Assembly: GCA_032358165.1 (NCBI GenBank)
Contig: JAALGY010000012.1
Span: 3,162,001 to 3,226,000 of the forward strand
Length of the DNA stretch: 64,000 bases
Direction of reading: 5' to 3'
Origin: Diplosphaera chodatii
Taxonomy: Eukaryota > Chlorophyta > Trebouxiophyceae > Prasiolales > Stichococcaceae
Shown: positions 35,447 to 47,161 of the stretch, piece after piece
Layout: every line of letters begins with the position of its first letter
Numbering within the stretch: the stretch's first letter is position 1
Notes under the pieces: model-generated
Database searches by the model: none
Told to the model about the DNA's origin: nothing
The model's input: only the letters and a program-made list of their open reading frames with translations
Program-made: the position numbers and the translations under genes

Positions 35447-38400
35447 ATGTCGTGGTCTGGTGGCAGCTACGGTAGGTCTGCTGAAGCGCTTGCACGTGGA
35501 TGCAAACATCCATGGTGTCTCAGCGGGTCAGGTGGCAGAGGCTGGGGCAGGCACCCCGTTTCTCACGATCGCAAGGGCGCCCAATGCTGACGGGCGTTGG
35601 CGCATCACTCGTCGCAGGAGGGCCCGGCTCGAAGTTTGACCATGACCCAGCATACAGCGGCGGCAGCAACGGCGCAGCACCCTATCAGCAGCAGCAGGCC
35701 TACGGCCAGCCCAGCTATGGCACGGCCGGCGGCTCTAAGTTTGATGAGCCCACTTACAATGGTGGCGGCGGAGCGTCAGCATACAGTGCAACACCATCGT
35801 ATGGGCCGACCCCGACATATGGCGGTGCCAGCTACGGTGCCTCCAAGTTTGATACGGGACCAGCCATGACGGTCGGCAGTGGCGGGCTGACCTCCAAGTT
35901 CGACAACGACCCCTCGTTCGCGGTGCCTGCCTACAGCGGCCCCACGCAGTATGACGCCGGCAGCCAGTGGAGCGTCTCAGCTCAGGTGCCTCTGGCATGT
36001 CCTGACTTGCTGCACAGAGCCCTGCCTGCATGCTACTGGGTGCTGCCAAGGGCCTCTACTCCGGCATTTGCAGCACCTGACACTGTTCCAAGTACTGGTC
36101 AGGTTAGGGCAACCAAACCAGGACGGTTGACGCATCACTCAATTTTGTGGTCCTGCTGTGCAGGACTGTGTGTCCCCGCAGTTCGGAGGCGGCCCTCCCA
36201 CCATGCAGCATCCAGCGCCCTACCAGCAGCAGGCCCCTGGCGGGCCGCCCTTCCAGGTGCAGCCCCTTCCCCTCTCTGAGGCTCCACATCCGCTCCGATC
36301 GGCAGCCACAGCCCTCCGAATGTGCTGTGGTGCTCCTGTCAGCCAGCTGCTGCCTGGACCTGTCCCGTTTCCCCCCTGCAGCAGGCCCCGCCGTACCAGC
36401 AGCAGAGCTTCCAGCATCAGCCGCAGCCGCAGAACGGCGGCCCATACTTCGGCGCGCCGCCTCAAGGAGCCTACGGCGGGCCACCCCAGGGTGGCCAGCC
36501 ACCGGGGCATGCGCCGCCGTACGCCAGCCAGCCGAACCAGCCGCTGCCCCAGGGACCAGGCCCCCACCCAGGTGCATGGATCAGCTGGTACTTGTCACTT
36601 TCAACGAAACACATCACCTGTAAGCCAAGCGTTGATTTGTGTGCTGCTCACACCAAGCAGCCGGTGACTCTGCAGCAGCTACCGCATCTTCATATGGCCA
36701 AGTGAGATGCAGCCCGCATCACATGCTTCCAATGCCTCACATATGTTGAGACAAGGGAGCAGCTATCATCGATCATTGGTCCTGCCGCACCATCGCAGTG
36801 CAGCCGTGGGCGGGGGGACTACAGCAGCCGGCGGGGGCGGGTCCCCAGGGTCAGGGCAGGCTCAGCGGCCGCAAGCGCGCCGTGCTGGTCGGCTGCAACT
36901 ACGCCGGCAGCTCCGCGCAGCTCAAGGGTGCGGCATAGTAATTGCAGAGGATGCACGGCCTGGCAGACGCAGACGTGTCAGCAGGCCATCTCAGCAGGCC
37001 CATTGGTCATCCTACCTACCTGCGGCAGCAGATGACTGCAGTACTACACGTGTGCAGGCTGCATCAACGACACCAAGTGCATCAGGTACCTGCTGCAGAG
37101 CATGTTTGGGTTCCAGGTGAGGCGCTGCTCCCTTAGAGCTGTTGGTTGCCAACCATCAAGCCTGTACAAGCCTACCTGTAGCAGCATGCCCACGCTGCTT
37201 GCTGTTAGCCATCAGATGCCCTCAGCTCAGCAGCCACCGACAACATCAAGTCGAAAGGCAGATTCCTGTCGAAGACGCTCCTCTCGGACCTTCTCTGCAG
37301 GATGCGGACATCCGGATGCTCGTGGACGACCACCCCAGCCCGGCCCGCTGGCCCACGCGCCACAACATCTGCCTCAACATCGCGTGGCTGGTGGACAGCC
37401 AGCAGCCCGGCGACGACCTGTTCTTCCACTTCTCGGGTCAGTCACAGCCCCTGTAGGGTCTCCCCAGTCTGCATCCTGTGCTCCACCATGTAACCTATCT
37501 GCTTCCAGACCAACACACATGCTTGTTCACGACCCGAGGACAACCCACGGTGCACCATACGGCACTCGGCATGGAGAGCACCAGGCAGTGGTCAAGTCCT
37601 GCTGGAAGGCCCGCAAGCGGGCTTGGGGCCTGATCCGCAGCCTACAACTGCAGGGCACGGCTCGCAGCAGGCGGACCGCACGGGCGAGGAGACCAGCGGC
37701 TACAACGACACCATCCTGCCCTGCGACTTCAAGCGCGCCGGCCAGATAGGCGCGCCCTTCGGCCCGCGCCTGTCGGCCTGCCCTGCTGCCTGTCGCCATG
37801 CATGCTGCTGTCGAACGCAATGGAGATGAACCCCACATGTTGGATGGTGATAGGGTGGCTTGCCACCGACACCTGACTAACATTTGTCAGCAGACCGCCG
37901 CTGAACCAGTCGCCATGCAAAAGATGTCAACTGCAGCGCAGAGCATCACACGTATCGACGACACGTTGGTATGTCCTGTGCTTGAGATATGTCTGCATAC
38001 GCAGACGACAACGAGCTGTGCCAGCGGCTGGTGAACCCGCTGCGGCACGGGGTGCGGCTGCACGCCGTGATCGATGCCTGCCACTCGGGGTCCGCTCTGG
38101 ACCTGCCCTTCCGCTGCAAGGTAGGGTTTCCGCATGGGGATGCCCGTGCTGCAGCTGCTGAGCACCTGACCGGCTAGGATTATACGAGTCGGCTGCAGTG
38201 CTATGCGGTTTCCATCAATGCTCATGTCCTTGAAGCTCAGCAGCAGCCGGCGGCCTGCTGCTCACATTGCCAGAGGTATCAGACATGAAGCTTTGGCTGG
38301 CCTGCTGGAATCAATGGCGATGTGCCCAGGAGTAACCAGGAGCAACTGAAGGGGCGCGCCCCCCTGATCAAACACGTGACCACCAACATACACAACGTAC

Positions 38401-39672
38401 ACTGTGCTGTACGTTTCCCAGGTAAAAGGCGGGGTGCCGACATGGAAGTCGGAGTATCTGGAGGGGCGGCAACGGTCGCACAAGGGCACCGCCGGCGGCC
38501 TGGCCATCCAGATCGCTGCCGCTGGCGACAAGGAGACCGCCGCCGACACAAATGCCCTGTCGGGTGAGCGTGTTGACTTACCTGCGTGCGTGAATCTGCC
38601 GTGCAGAAACCATGCAGCAGCAGCAGGATATCTTGGACTTTGTCGTGCATTGCGGTTGCTTGAAATGTTCGCCTGGTACGTATGCCGAACAAAACCGTTG
38701 CTAACAGTGAGGTCATAGAGTGCCGACAGTCGCTGATGTCTGAAGGCGGTGCAGGCTCCGGTGGTCACATACCCAGTACTTGACTGCCGTGTGCTGCTGT
38801 GCAGGTGGCACTTCAACAGGCGCCGCCACCTTCGCCTTCATCCAGGCCATCGAGCAGCACGGGACCAAGGTGCCTCGACATGGCTCTCCCATGGCCTCTT
38901 TGCTGAGAATGGCTGCACCTCTGCCCTGCATGTACACCGCTGCCTGCTGACAGCTGTCGACATGTTGACGCTTCACATGGTTTGGGGCCTCCCCGGAGTG
39001 CTGTACCAGGACCCCTTGTGCTGCGGTGCAGATCACCTACGGGACGCTGCTGCTGCAGATGGACCAGGTGCTCCACTCCATCGGCGGCAACTCCGGTGCG
39101 CTTCTGATGGTTGCTCTCGTCACCTTGCGTCCGTCCGGTCACCGGCCCCACTGCAGGCATGTCTGATTGTAGCGATCGTGTTGTGACTTGCTGCGTCACA
39201 CCATGTGACATCGTTGTTGCAATGTGCAGGTGTCGGCGGCATGGTCAACAGCATGGGCCTCGGCAAGCTGCTGGGCGGCTCCTCAGGCGGCAACAAGCTC
39301 ATGGTGAGGCTCTCCGTGCACCCTAAACCCTAAACACTATACTCAAGCGGAAGTGGGCAATGCTGACCGGCTCGACAGCAGGGTAGCCAGGTTCACCCGC
39401 ACAAAATTGCACCCGCATGGTTGTGTACTGGCGTACTGCCTTGTGGTCTGTCGCCACTGCAGTACAGAGAGCTCACGAGCGGAGCGCTGCAAAGCACGTG
39501 TTCCCAGCGTGCGCCCAGCTGGGCAGAAGTCCAGACGGGTGCTGAGTTGAAGCGTGCGCTGCTACAGGGCATGATGGAGGGCGGTTTGTCGATGGCCGGC
39601 ATGCGGGGAGGGCAGACGCCGCAGATCAGCGCCAACTACGCCTTCGACATGAACACGTCGCTGCAGATGTAG
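35447..39672 (+). CDS. Type I metacaspase with Pro/Gln/Tyr-rich prodomain
   Basis: The first exon (MSWSGGSYG) joins in phase to GGPGSKFDHDPAYSGG. A long prodomain over three exons repeats SKFD and is rich in Tyr, Pro, Gln and Gly (GAYGGPPQGGQPPGHAPPY). The p20 region follows: KRAVLVGCNYAGSSAQLKG, CINDTKCIRYLLQSMFGFQ, DADIRMLVDDHP, ICLNIAWLVDSQQPGDDLFF, HFSG|HGSQ with the catalytic His on the downstream side of an intron, YNDTILPCDF, and VIDACHSGSALDLPF with the catalytic Cys. A p10-like region follows (AATFAFIQAIEQHG, ITYGTLLLQMDQVLHSIGGN) and ends SANYAFDMNTSLQM. Metacaspases are Ca-dependent Arg/Lys-specific cysteine proteases linked to stress, proteostasis and cell death. The prodomain lacks the Cys-x2-Cys zinc finger of many plant type I members. 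Several internal exon limits are approximate. Confidence 0.9.
39321..39335 (+). repeat. Telomere-like CCCTAAA doublet (telo-box) in metacaspase intron
   Basis: CCCTAAACCCTAAAC lies about 17 bases after the donor of the last metacaspase intron. It is exactly two units of the plant/Chlorella-type telomere repeat and contains the AAACCCTAA telo-box known from plant promoters and introns. Confidence 0.7.
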
Positions 39673-40024
39673 TGCCCTGGGGAGTCTGCCGCTCAGCGCA
39701 CGACGCCGCTGGAAAGGCACTCGGCCGTCACACCGGGGATCAGAACATCAGCCTTGTGCCTTCCGTTTTGGGGAGAGACAAGTATAGACCAAGCATCATG
39801 GTCCTCTGCTGATGCGTTGCACGCTTGCCATCTGCCAATGTATGGAGCAGCGCAATGGGCTGGCATGTGATCACTCGGATGGTTTCAAACTGTTTTCTAG
39901 CTTCTGTGGTTTGGGATAGGACCTTGGGGCGTGCCCCCTTCTGCTCCCTCAGCGCCAGCTCCTGATGCGTGCCACCAAAAAACTCACCCCCCCACTGCCC
40001 ACCCAGCAGTGGGCCTGAGCTCCG

Positions 40025-40316
40025 CGCCCTGCCATCATGGCATCCCGGAGGTCCCGGTTCGATCCGGGTCGGTTACATGAGGAAATTTCTCTACCTCATT
40101 GGGTACCAGGGAAACCTGGGGAGAGTTGCATAGAGCAACAGAGATAAGGATGCTTCCGGGGCAGGTGGGGTGGTCCCAGCCCCGGTTGGATGGCCTTCGG
40201 GTCAGGCTAGCTAAAAGTCCCTTGCAGGGCAAGAAGTCCCTTTCAGGGCAAACTACTGGGCACTCATCGAGTTGCCGTCCACCCCTTCGGGGGTCCTCTC
40301 TCTCTCTCTCTCTCTG
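40025..40316 (+). repeat. Possible tRNA-derived SINE-like element ending in a TC tail
   Basis: GGTTCGATCC at 40056-40065 is a perfect RNA polymerase III B box. It is set in a T-arm-like hairpin (CCCGG-TTCGATC-CGGG). About 230 bases of non-coding sequence with several short inverted repeats follow, ending in a (TC)n tail at about 40295-40316. This resembles a SINE or LINE 3' end. I could not find a convincing A box or a 5' acceptor strand, so it is not called an intact tRNA. No target-site duplication was identified by eye. Confidence 0.35.
40295..40316. repeat. (TC)n dinucleotide microsatellite
   Basis: About ten TC units form the end of the possible SINE-like element, in the gap between the metacaspase and the first bestrophin-like gene. 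Confidence 0.9.
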
Positions 40317-41541
40317 AAACAGTGACAACATGTCTGGCAGATGGGGGTTTCGCGGGGTTCACACTATATTTGTAGGTTGATGCCGATATCTGGGCGTATG
40401 CAGGAATGAGGGGTGAATGAGTCGTGCCAGAAATGCTGTCGTCCATCTACGCGGGTCTGAGGTAGGGCACGCAGCCAGGACGAAGCTTTACGTCAGCATG
40501 CTGGACTGAGCGGTTCCTTCGCACCTGCCGAATCGCATCGCCTGCAGGCACTATACAGACGATCGATCAGCAGATTCCTAATCCTCAGCATCCATCCTCG
40601 TCTATCAAAAGCGCGGCTGCAGCGGCAATCAGCCCGGCTGACTGCCGTATACGGTGTGCACAAAAATCGCGAACCTTTGCAAATTCCAACACGCTGATGA
40701 GAACACACACAACCCTAAGCCAGAGGTCATTTCAATCAGCATGCTGCGGTCTGTCGGGGCTGCCGCATATCCTGTTGAAGCAGTGACTTCATGAGGGCAT
40801 GTGCTCGGCACGTGATGAGGCTGTCGAGCGTAGTTGCAGACCTAACACAGCGATCGCGACCTTGACAAGCTCATCGAGCAGCATTCTAAAATTGCTGTAC
40901 CATCTGCACCATCGCTGCAATGGCGTGCGGTGGCGAAGCCTGAGCATCTTGCACATGGCCCCATCACCGCCAGATGCCGAGTGCACATGGCGGTGGGCTG
41001 GGATATCTAAACGTGTCCAGGGGCATCACGGATTGCAGTGCTTTCACTGATATACTGAGAAGGTGTCGCGGATCATCTGCAGACCCTGACGTCAGCTTGA
41101 CGGAGCACGCACAAGACCAGTCTCGAGGCAACACGGCCGCGCTGAGGGTATAGCAAGGGCCAGCGCCCTTTACACCTGCAGGCAGGCTAAATGCATCCCT
41201 GAATCATCCACTTCCGCTAGGGCACCAGCAGCGAGCAGCGCTTCAGCAGCATGTTGGTGCAGATTAGTCATCAGCTGACTGCCTGGCGTATACACCGAAG
41301 GCGGTGGCAGCACATGTCATATCAGATGGTGTATGTATATTCGAGTAGCCTTGCAGTTTCAGCCTGCGTTTTTGCTGGGTTGGCGTGCCAGTGGCATGCT
41401 CAAGCGCAGCCTGCGCACGCATGGCACGACGCTGGCAGTGATAAGCTCTGCCACTCTTCACACTGATGCCCTGATGTCGTCGTGCAGAGCTCAGCAGCGG
41501 ACCCACGCGCGCCAGCAGCGGCGTGCGGGGCCCGTGAGCCC
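40317..41541. other. Intergenic region upstream of bestrophin-like gene 1
   Basis: 1.2 kb with no recognisable exon, RNA gene or repeat. It should contain the promoter and 5' leader of the bestrophin-like gene that starts at 41542. Confidence 0.45.
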
Positions 41542-44500
41542 ATGGCGGCGGGCGCGGATCCTCTGGACGGCGGCAAATCGAGGCAGCAGCAGCGGCAGGG
41601 GCCGCACGATGCGCCGCAGCAGCAGAACGGATGGTACAGCAGGGGCGGCTCTGCCGCCAGCGGTCACGGCCGCAAGGCCAGCCTGGATCGGGATGCAGCG
41701 GCCGCGACGGCCGGCGCCAAGATCAAACCCAGCAAGCTGCAGAGGCAACCGTCCCGGCACACCAAGGTGCCCAAGCCCGGGTGAGTGCTTCCTGACAGTC
41801 TCAAACATAACGTTTGCCCCCACGTTTGAGACGGTCGTACGGATGCCTACGCAGCGAATGCAGAATATGCATCAAGCAAGGCACCCAGTGTCGCTGCCCA
41901 GTGATATCAGAGAACCACATCACCCGAGTGGCCCCAGCGCAGCTGGTAGGGTATCATTGCTCACATGGACAAGCGCCTTCAGTCCCGCTCTTGTGGCACG
42001 CAGGTACCTCAGCCCGGCGGCGGCCGCCATGGCCAACAAGCAGTCCAGCGACGCGGCGCCCGGCCGCAAGTACCGCGACACCCACATCGCCTGCTGCCCC
42101 TGCGTCGAGTCGCAGTCCCTGTTCAAGGACTCGGTGCGCGTCCCTTCCATGTCTGGCAAGTGAAAACTTTTGGCACCTTGCTTTGGCACACCTGCAAACG
42201 GCTTCAGCCCCTGCCTGGTGCTGATGTGGATGCTGGCCAACGACAACATGCCTCGCTGTCAGTCAGCCCCCTGAATCGAAAAGGCGCCTGAACAGCACAT
42301 TGCTTGCTGCGATGAGCAGGTGTTCGACTATGACGGGTGGCAGCGCCACAAGTCGTGGCGGCGCCACGGCCCCAACCTGTGGATCTGGTGAGCAGCTTGG
42401 ACTTGATGCTGACTTCATGCACTCGCAGTTCATATATCGTCACAATCCCTGATTGTCAAACATGTCCTGCCCATGCCCCACCTGCCCTAGCAGGTTTCTG
42501 TTGGAACTTGGGATGGTCATTCAGGGCATCACTGATGGCATGGTGCCGGTGTGTATGTCGTTGCAGCCTGCAGGTGACCCTGTACTACTGGCCGCCGCTG
42601 CTGTTCGTGGGCCTGATCTCCGTGTTCGTGGGGTTGTACCACACCTACCTGCAGCCCCGTGGTCAGCCCGCCATGCCACTCTGTATGAAAGCTCGCAAAC
42701 TTGGCACGGTTCATTGCCCCACCTGAGCACACTGCGCACATCAGCATGCACGGCCGCCACATGGTGCAATACAGGGATGCTCCCGGGACTTGCTCACCTG
42801 CAACACGTGTCGATTTCTGAGCGCCTGCAGCGTGCACTTGACACACGCACCGTGCTGAGGAGTGAGCAGCCTGAACTGCTGCAGGGTGGCCCAACGTCAC
42901 CGATCGGGAGTTCCTGTCGCCCTTCGAGCTGATGTCCTTCGTGCTGTCGCTGCTGCTGGTGTTCCGCACCAACTCAGCCTACGCCAGGTGCGGCTGTGCA
43001 TACACTGCTCACCCCGCTGCATGTGGCGCCTGCACTTTACCTGTGGACAGTGCTGTCTGATTGTCTGCCGCTACTGATCTACACCTTCGGTGTGTTGAGG
43101 GCAATGTGGCAGGAACAAGCAGCAGGAGCTGCTGTCGTACACTGAGCGCGCACACATTAAGATAGTGGACTGCAGGTGGTGGGAGGCGCGCATACAGTGG
43201 GGCACCATCACGCAGCTGACCCGCGACATCATGCGGCAGGTGCGGCGGCAGCCTGGGCCATGTCTGCAGCAAGTCACTTCCCCAGTCAGCTATCGTTCAT
43301 GCTGAAATCTGAGTCGTGCCCGCCGGCTGAGTTTCTAACAGCAGCACTGATGCCGGTGTAGGACTTGTTCGCTTCTGCAACCGACACAACACTTGATAAG
43401 CTCACTATTCTATGAATGGCTGCAGACGCTGACCTTTGCGGGGCTGGACGATGGCCACCTGATCGACATGGTGAGCGGTCAGCACAGCACAGGGTGTATG
43501 GGCAGGCAGGACGCCAGCTGTCTTGCCTCCATCAGGCAACACACGATGCCATGGGAAGTGCAGTGGCCTGCTGACGATGCTGACATTGACATGGATGCAT
43601 CTGCTCTGATAAGTTGCAGTCTGTCTGCAGATTGGGCGGTGGACGACTGCGCTGCCGTACGTGCTCAAGGCGCATGTCACAGAGCTCACCGACCTGAGCG
43701 TGCAGTTGCGGGTATGCTCTGTCTTCACGGTCCTGTTGCTGAGTGAACACCATACACCCAAGTCGGGCTATGCCGCACTCTAAGGGAGTGATGCCGCAGC
43801 ATTGCAAATGTCTGTCGATGCTGCACCCTATGCAATGCGCTGCTCTAAATGCCATCGTGCGCTGTATGGAGGCACATAATGGGCGTGCACTACCCAGGCA
43901 CAGACACTTTCACGCAGGGGGTGCTGCTGCCGCACGAGCTGCAGTACCTGCACGACTGCGGGCACCGGCCGAATGTTGTGGGCCAGGCGCTGTCGGATGC
44001 GCTGAACGCTCTGGACTGCAACCCATACAAGGTGTTCAAACTGTGGGTTGACCTATTTTTCTAGAGAGCCTTTCTGGTGGCATTGCTACATGCCAGAGTG
44101 CCTTGATTGCAACCAGCATGTACCTGAGCTTGGCTATGGCAGCACATCTGCGCCTTGTGACAGGTCTCAGGGCCTCAGGCGAACGATGTCTTGCCGTTAG
44201 GCGATGGAGATCAACCGGCGGGTGTCGCAGTTCATGGACCTGGTGGGCGGCATGGAGCGCCTGTACCGGCAGCCCATCCCGTCGAGCTACACCAGGTCAG
44301 CCGCGGGCAACAGAAGCACCGTACTACCCGTACGCAGGGTTCAGCCTGCCGCTGGCATGGCGTCATAGGGCTTACCTGCAGCTGAACAGGCTGAGCAACC
44401 ACCTGGTGACCATACTGCGTCCTGCCAGGTGGTCCTGCATGTCAGCTGCCGCCCAGTCATTGACATTGGAATCCGATTCCCTCCCTCCACCCCCTGCAGG

Positions 44501-46116
44501 CACACCTCCCGCTTCCTCGTCATCTGGACCTGCTTCCTGCCCTTCGCGCTGTGGCCCCAGTTCCAGTGGCTCACGCCCTTCGTGGCCACTGTGGTGCGCC
44601 TGAAAGCTGCAATGTGGTTGCTGCTCAAACCGTTGGATCTGAGCTCGTCATGGTGAAGTCATTGGCGCGTGCAGCAGCCCACCATGCAAGACGAGTGGCA
44701 ACGACACATGGCAGTACTGTCACCTGCAGGTGTCGTTCCTGCTGCTGGGCGTGGAGAACATCGGGGTGCAGATCGAGCAGCCCTTCAGCGTGCTGCCCCT
44801 GGAGCTGTTCTGCGCCACCATCCGCTCCAACATCATCGAGCAGCTCAAGGTGATGAGGGTGGCCCTTCACCCATCAGGGGTCCGCCGGCACAGCTCTCTG
44901 CGAAGTGGGTCTCGTCAACGCATATGTTAGATGCCTGACGAAGTTACTGACTTGGCTGCTGAACACCGCATCGCAGACACGGCCACAAGGCGGCGACATC
45001 CTCTTCCAGGCAGCAGCCGCACAGTCAGTCACCAGCATCCGCAACTCGGTGGACACGACGCCACCTGACGCTCAAGTGAGCGTCTGCATGTAGGCATCAG
45101 CCAGCAGCCGCAACATAGGCCAGTCCGAGTGCATGTGCTGCTGCGTATTGAGAGTATGCTGCATGATGGCTGCACACAGGACACTGCTGAGTGGTTGCAC
45201 TCTTGCTGTAGACCTTGTCACGGGACGATTCGGGGCTGTCGCCACCGCTGTCGCCAGCGCCGTCGGGTGGCGGCCTTGCGAATGCGGGCCACCCGCCAGC
45301 TGCAGCTGCTGGACATCCCGCCGCAGGCGACGCCGCCAGTGGCCATGCCATTCGGTCAGTTTTCGAGGCGGCAGCTGCGATTGTGGAGGACATCGAGACG
45401 GGCTCAGGTGGCGCGCCGCCTGTGCACCCAGCTCGACTTGCCGATTTCCGGGCGGCGGCACTGGAAGCTGGAGGCAGGACGTCCTCGCTGTCACGTAGCC
45501 TCACGTCCAGCAGGTGTGCGCCGACACACTAGCTAGGCACAGCCCGCTGTTGAGCTTAGCTGCTGGTGCGCATGTCAAGCATGCAGTGCTGCACTGCATT
45601 GCTGGTACAGCTCTAGGGAGGACACGCACAGAGCATATCTCTGGCACGAGCTCTTGTGCGCAAGAATGCACTGGCAGCGTATGCTCTGCAGACCTTCCTG
45701 CATCTAATGTGCCGGGCAGACTTGATGGCCTTCACGCGCTGACGGTGTCACCATCCTATTTACCCGACTACAGGCGTGAACACGGGCCAGGCAGAGAACA
45801 CCAGCTGCCAGCTCCGCACCGCGCCAGCTTTCAGTCCCAAGCATCCTTCATCTGCGGCGAGGTACATTCACCATCACCTGCATGTTTGCGTGTGCTCTGA
45901 GATACAGCGTGCAACTCGAGCGCTGCACGTTTTGCTTGCACTTTCATGAGCGAACCGGCAACGGCACTCTGCATTCTTTGTACTTGAGCTTGACTGCATG
46001 AACGATTCCAGTTGCTGGTGGGAAGTTCACGTTGGTCAGCGCAGGAGTTCGAGCTGTCTGAAGCGGAGCGGCGGGTGGTCGAGGAACTGTACACATCCCG
46101 AGGGTACGGTGCCTGA
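41542..46116 (+). CDS. Bestrophin-like (UPF0187) anion channel, tandem copy 1
   Basis: More than a dozen small exons. The N-terminus is disordered and basic (SKLQRQPSRHTKVPKPG). Next come YRDTHIACCPCVESQSLF, VFDYDGWQRHKSWRRHGPN and TM1 (VTLYYWPPLLFVGLISVFVG). TM2 is FELMSFVLSLLLVFRTNSAY, followed by WWEARIQWGTITQLTRDIM. Then come IGRWTTALPYVLKAHVTEL, GVLLPHELQYLHDCGHRP, SQFMDLVGGMERLYRQPIP, TSRFLVIWTCFLPFALWPQF and VSFLLLGVENIGVQIEQPFS. FRTNxAYxRWWEAR, the P-x-YTRHTSRFL segment and LLGVExIGVQIExPF are bestrophin hallmarks. Pentameric bestrophins carry chloride or bicarbonate; in Chlamydomonas, thylakoid bestrophins supply bicarbonate to the CO2-concentrating mechanism. The long C-terminal tail is disordered and ends ELSEAERRVVEELYTSRGYG-Ala. 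Plasma membrane or thylakoid location is not decided by the sequence. Confidence 0.85.
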
Positions 46117-47161
46117 ACAAGGGGGCCGTCGCCTCGCAAAAGACCAGGACAGCAGCAGGTGGGGCACGAGGACAGACACATGCGAGCAAGCAATAATGCC
46201 AGAGGTCGTGCTAGGTGGTCATGATATAGCCTCCTATAGGAAAGGAGCTGAATGAAGATGAAGTCAGGTGTTATCTAAGTCTGGCTAGTGCCATGATTGG
46301 GAGAAGTGAAAGGGCAGTGAAAGGGCAATGTGTGTCATAGATAAGGTGGCATCCGGACACAGCCTGAGCCCTAAGTTCTTTGCGTTGGCTGTGAATGAAG
46401 TTTGTACACGAAGTATGTGGTCAATACAGGAACTGCAATCGGCTTGATGTTGTCTGGCAGTGTATCAGGGTGTCAAATTGGTTGCTGTGGTGATCAGGAA
46501 GAAGTGCGTCAGGCAACAGTGCTGTTCTGTAACTGCACTGTAACTGGCTCTAGGCTCATGAGGGGAAAACCTGCTGAGCCAGAGTGACCTCCTAGAGATC
46601 TCTATCAAGATCTCCGTCGTATGGCTGTACCATCAAGGAGCATCGCATGCGGCCACTGCCCGCCCGCGCATCAGCCGTGCCACCTTCCGTTGCTCCTCAC
46701 CAGCGTGTGGGCTGACTTGGGAACCTCATACTATCGTTCGCGGCGGTGCTGATGCGCGTCCTTATTGCGGGCAGCAAGAAGCAAGCTTGTTTCGTCCAAT
46801 AGGGCACTGCATCACCAGGCGGCTGACCGGCATTGGACGATATGTATGATCGCAACTGAACATGAGACCAAAGCAGGGCTCATGCAGTCAGAAAAAGCCG
46901 CACAACAACCTGTTACATGCATGGCCGGGCAGATTTTTACCCTTGCTAAAGTACGTTGAGCACGATGCTGCAATCTGTCCAATTTCATTAAAGCGTTCAG
47001 ACATATCTTATGATGCAGAGTCCCAGCAGGCTGGCCACAACGGTGACGGACACTAGTCACCGGCCATGGCAGCTGAAAGCTGCGGCGGTACACTCAGCAT
47101 GCAGCACCAGCCATAAACATTCTGCACAGCAGCAGTAATACCACCTGAATGTCCAAATTAG
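46117..47161. other. Spacer between the two bestrophin-like genes
   Basis: 1.05 kb containing the 3' end of copy 1 and the 5' region of copy 2. TGTAA occurs twice near 46530, about 410 bases beyond the copy 1 stop, and could be a distant polyadenylation signal. A short direct repeat (GTGAAAGGGCA twice, near 46308-46330) is visible. No gene was found. Confidence 0.45.

Noticed and set aside
40000..40080. Intact tRNA gene at the TTCGATCC hairpin
   Set aside because: The T arm is good, but the expected 5' acceptor strand and A box about 70 bases upstream are missing. The likely anticodon stem has only four pairs. A SINE-like remnant fits better.
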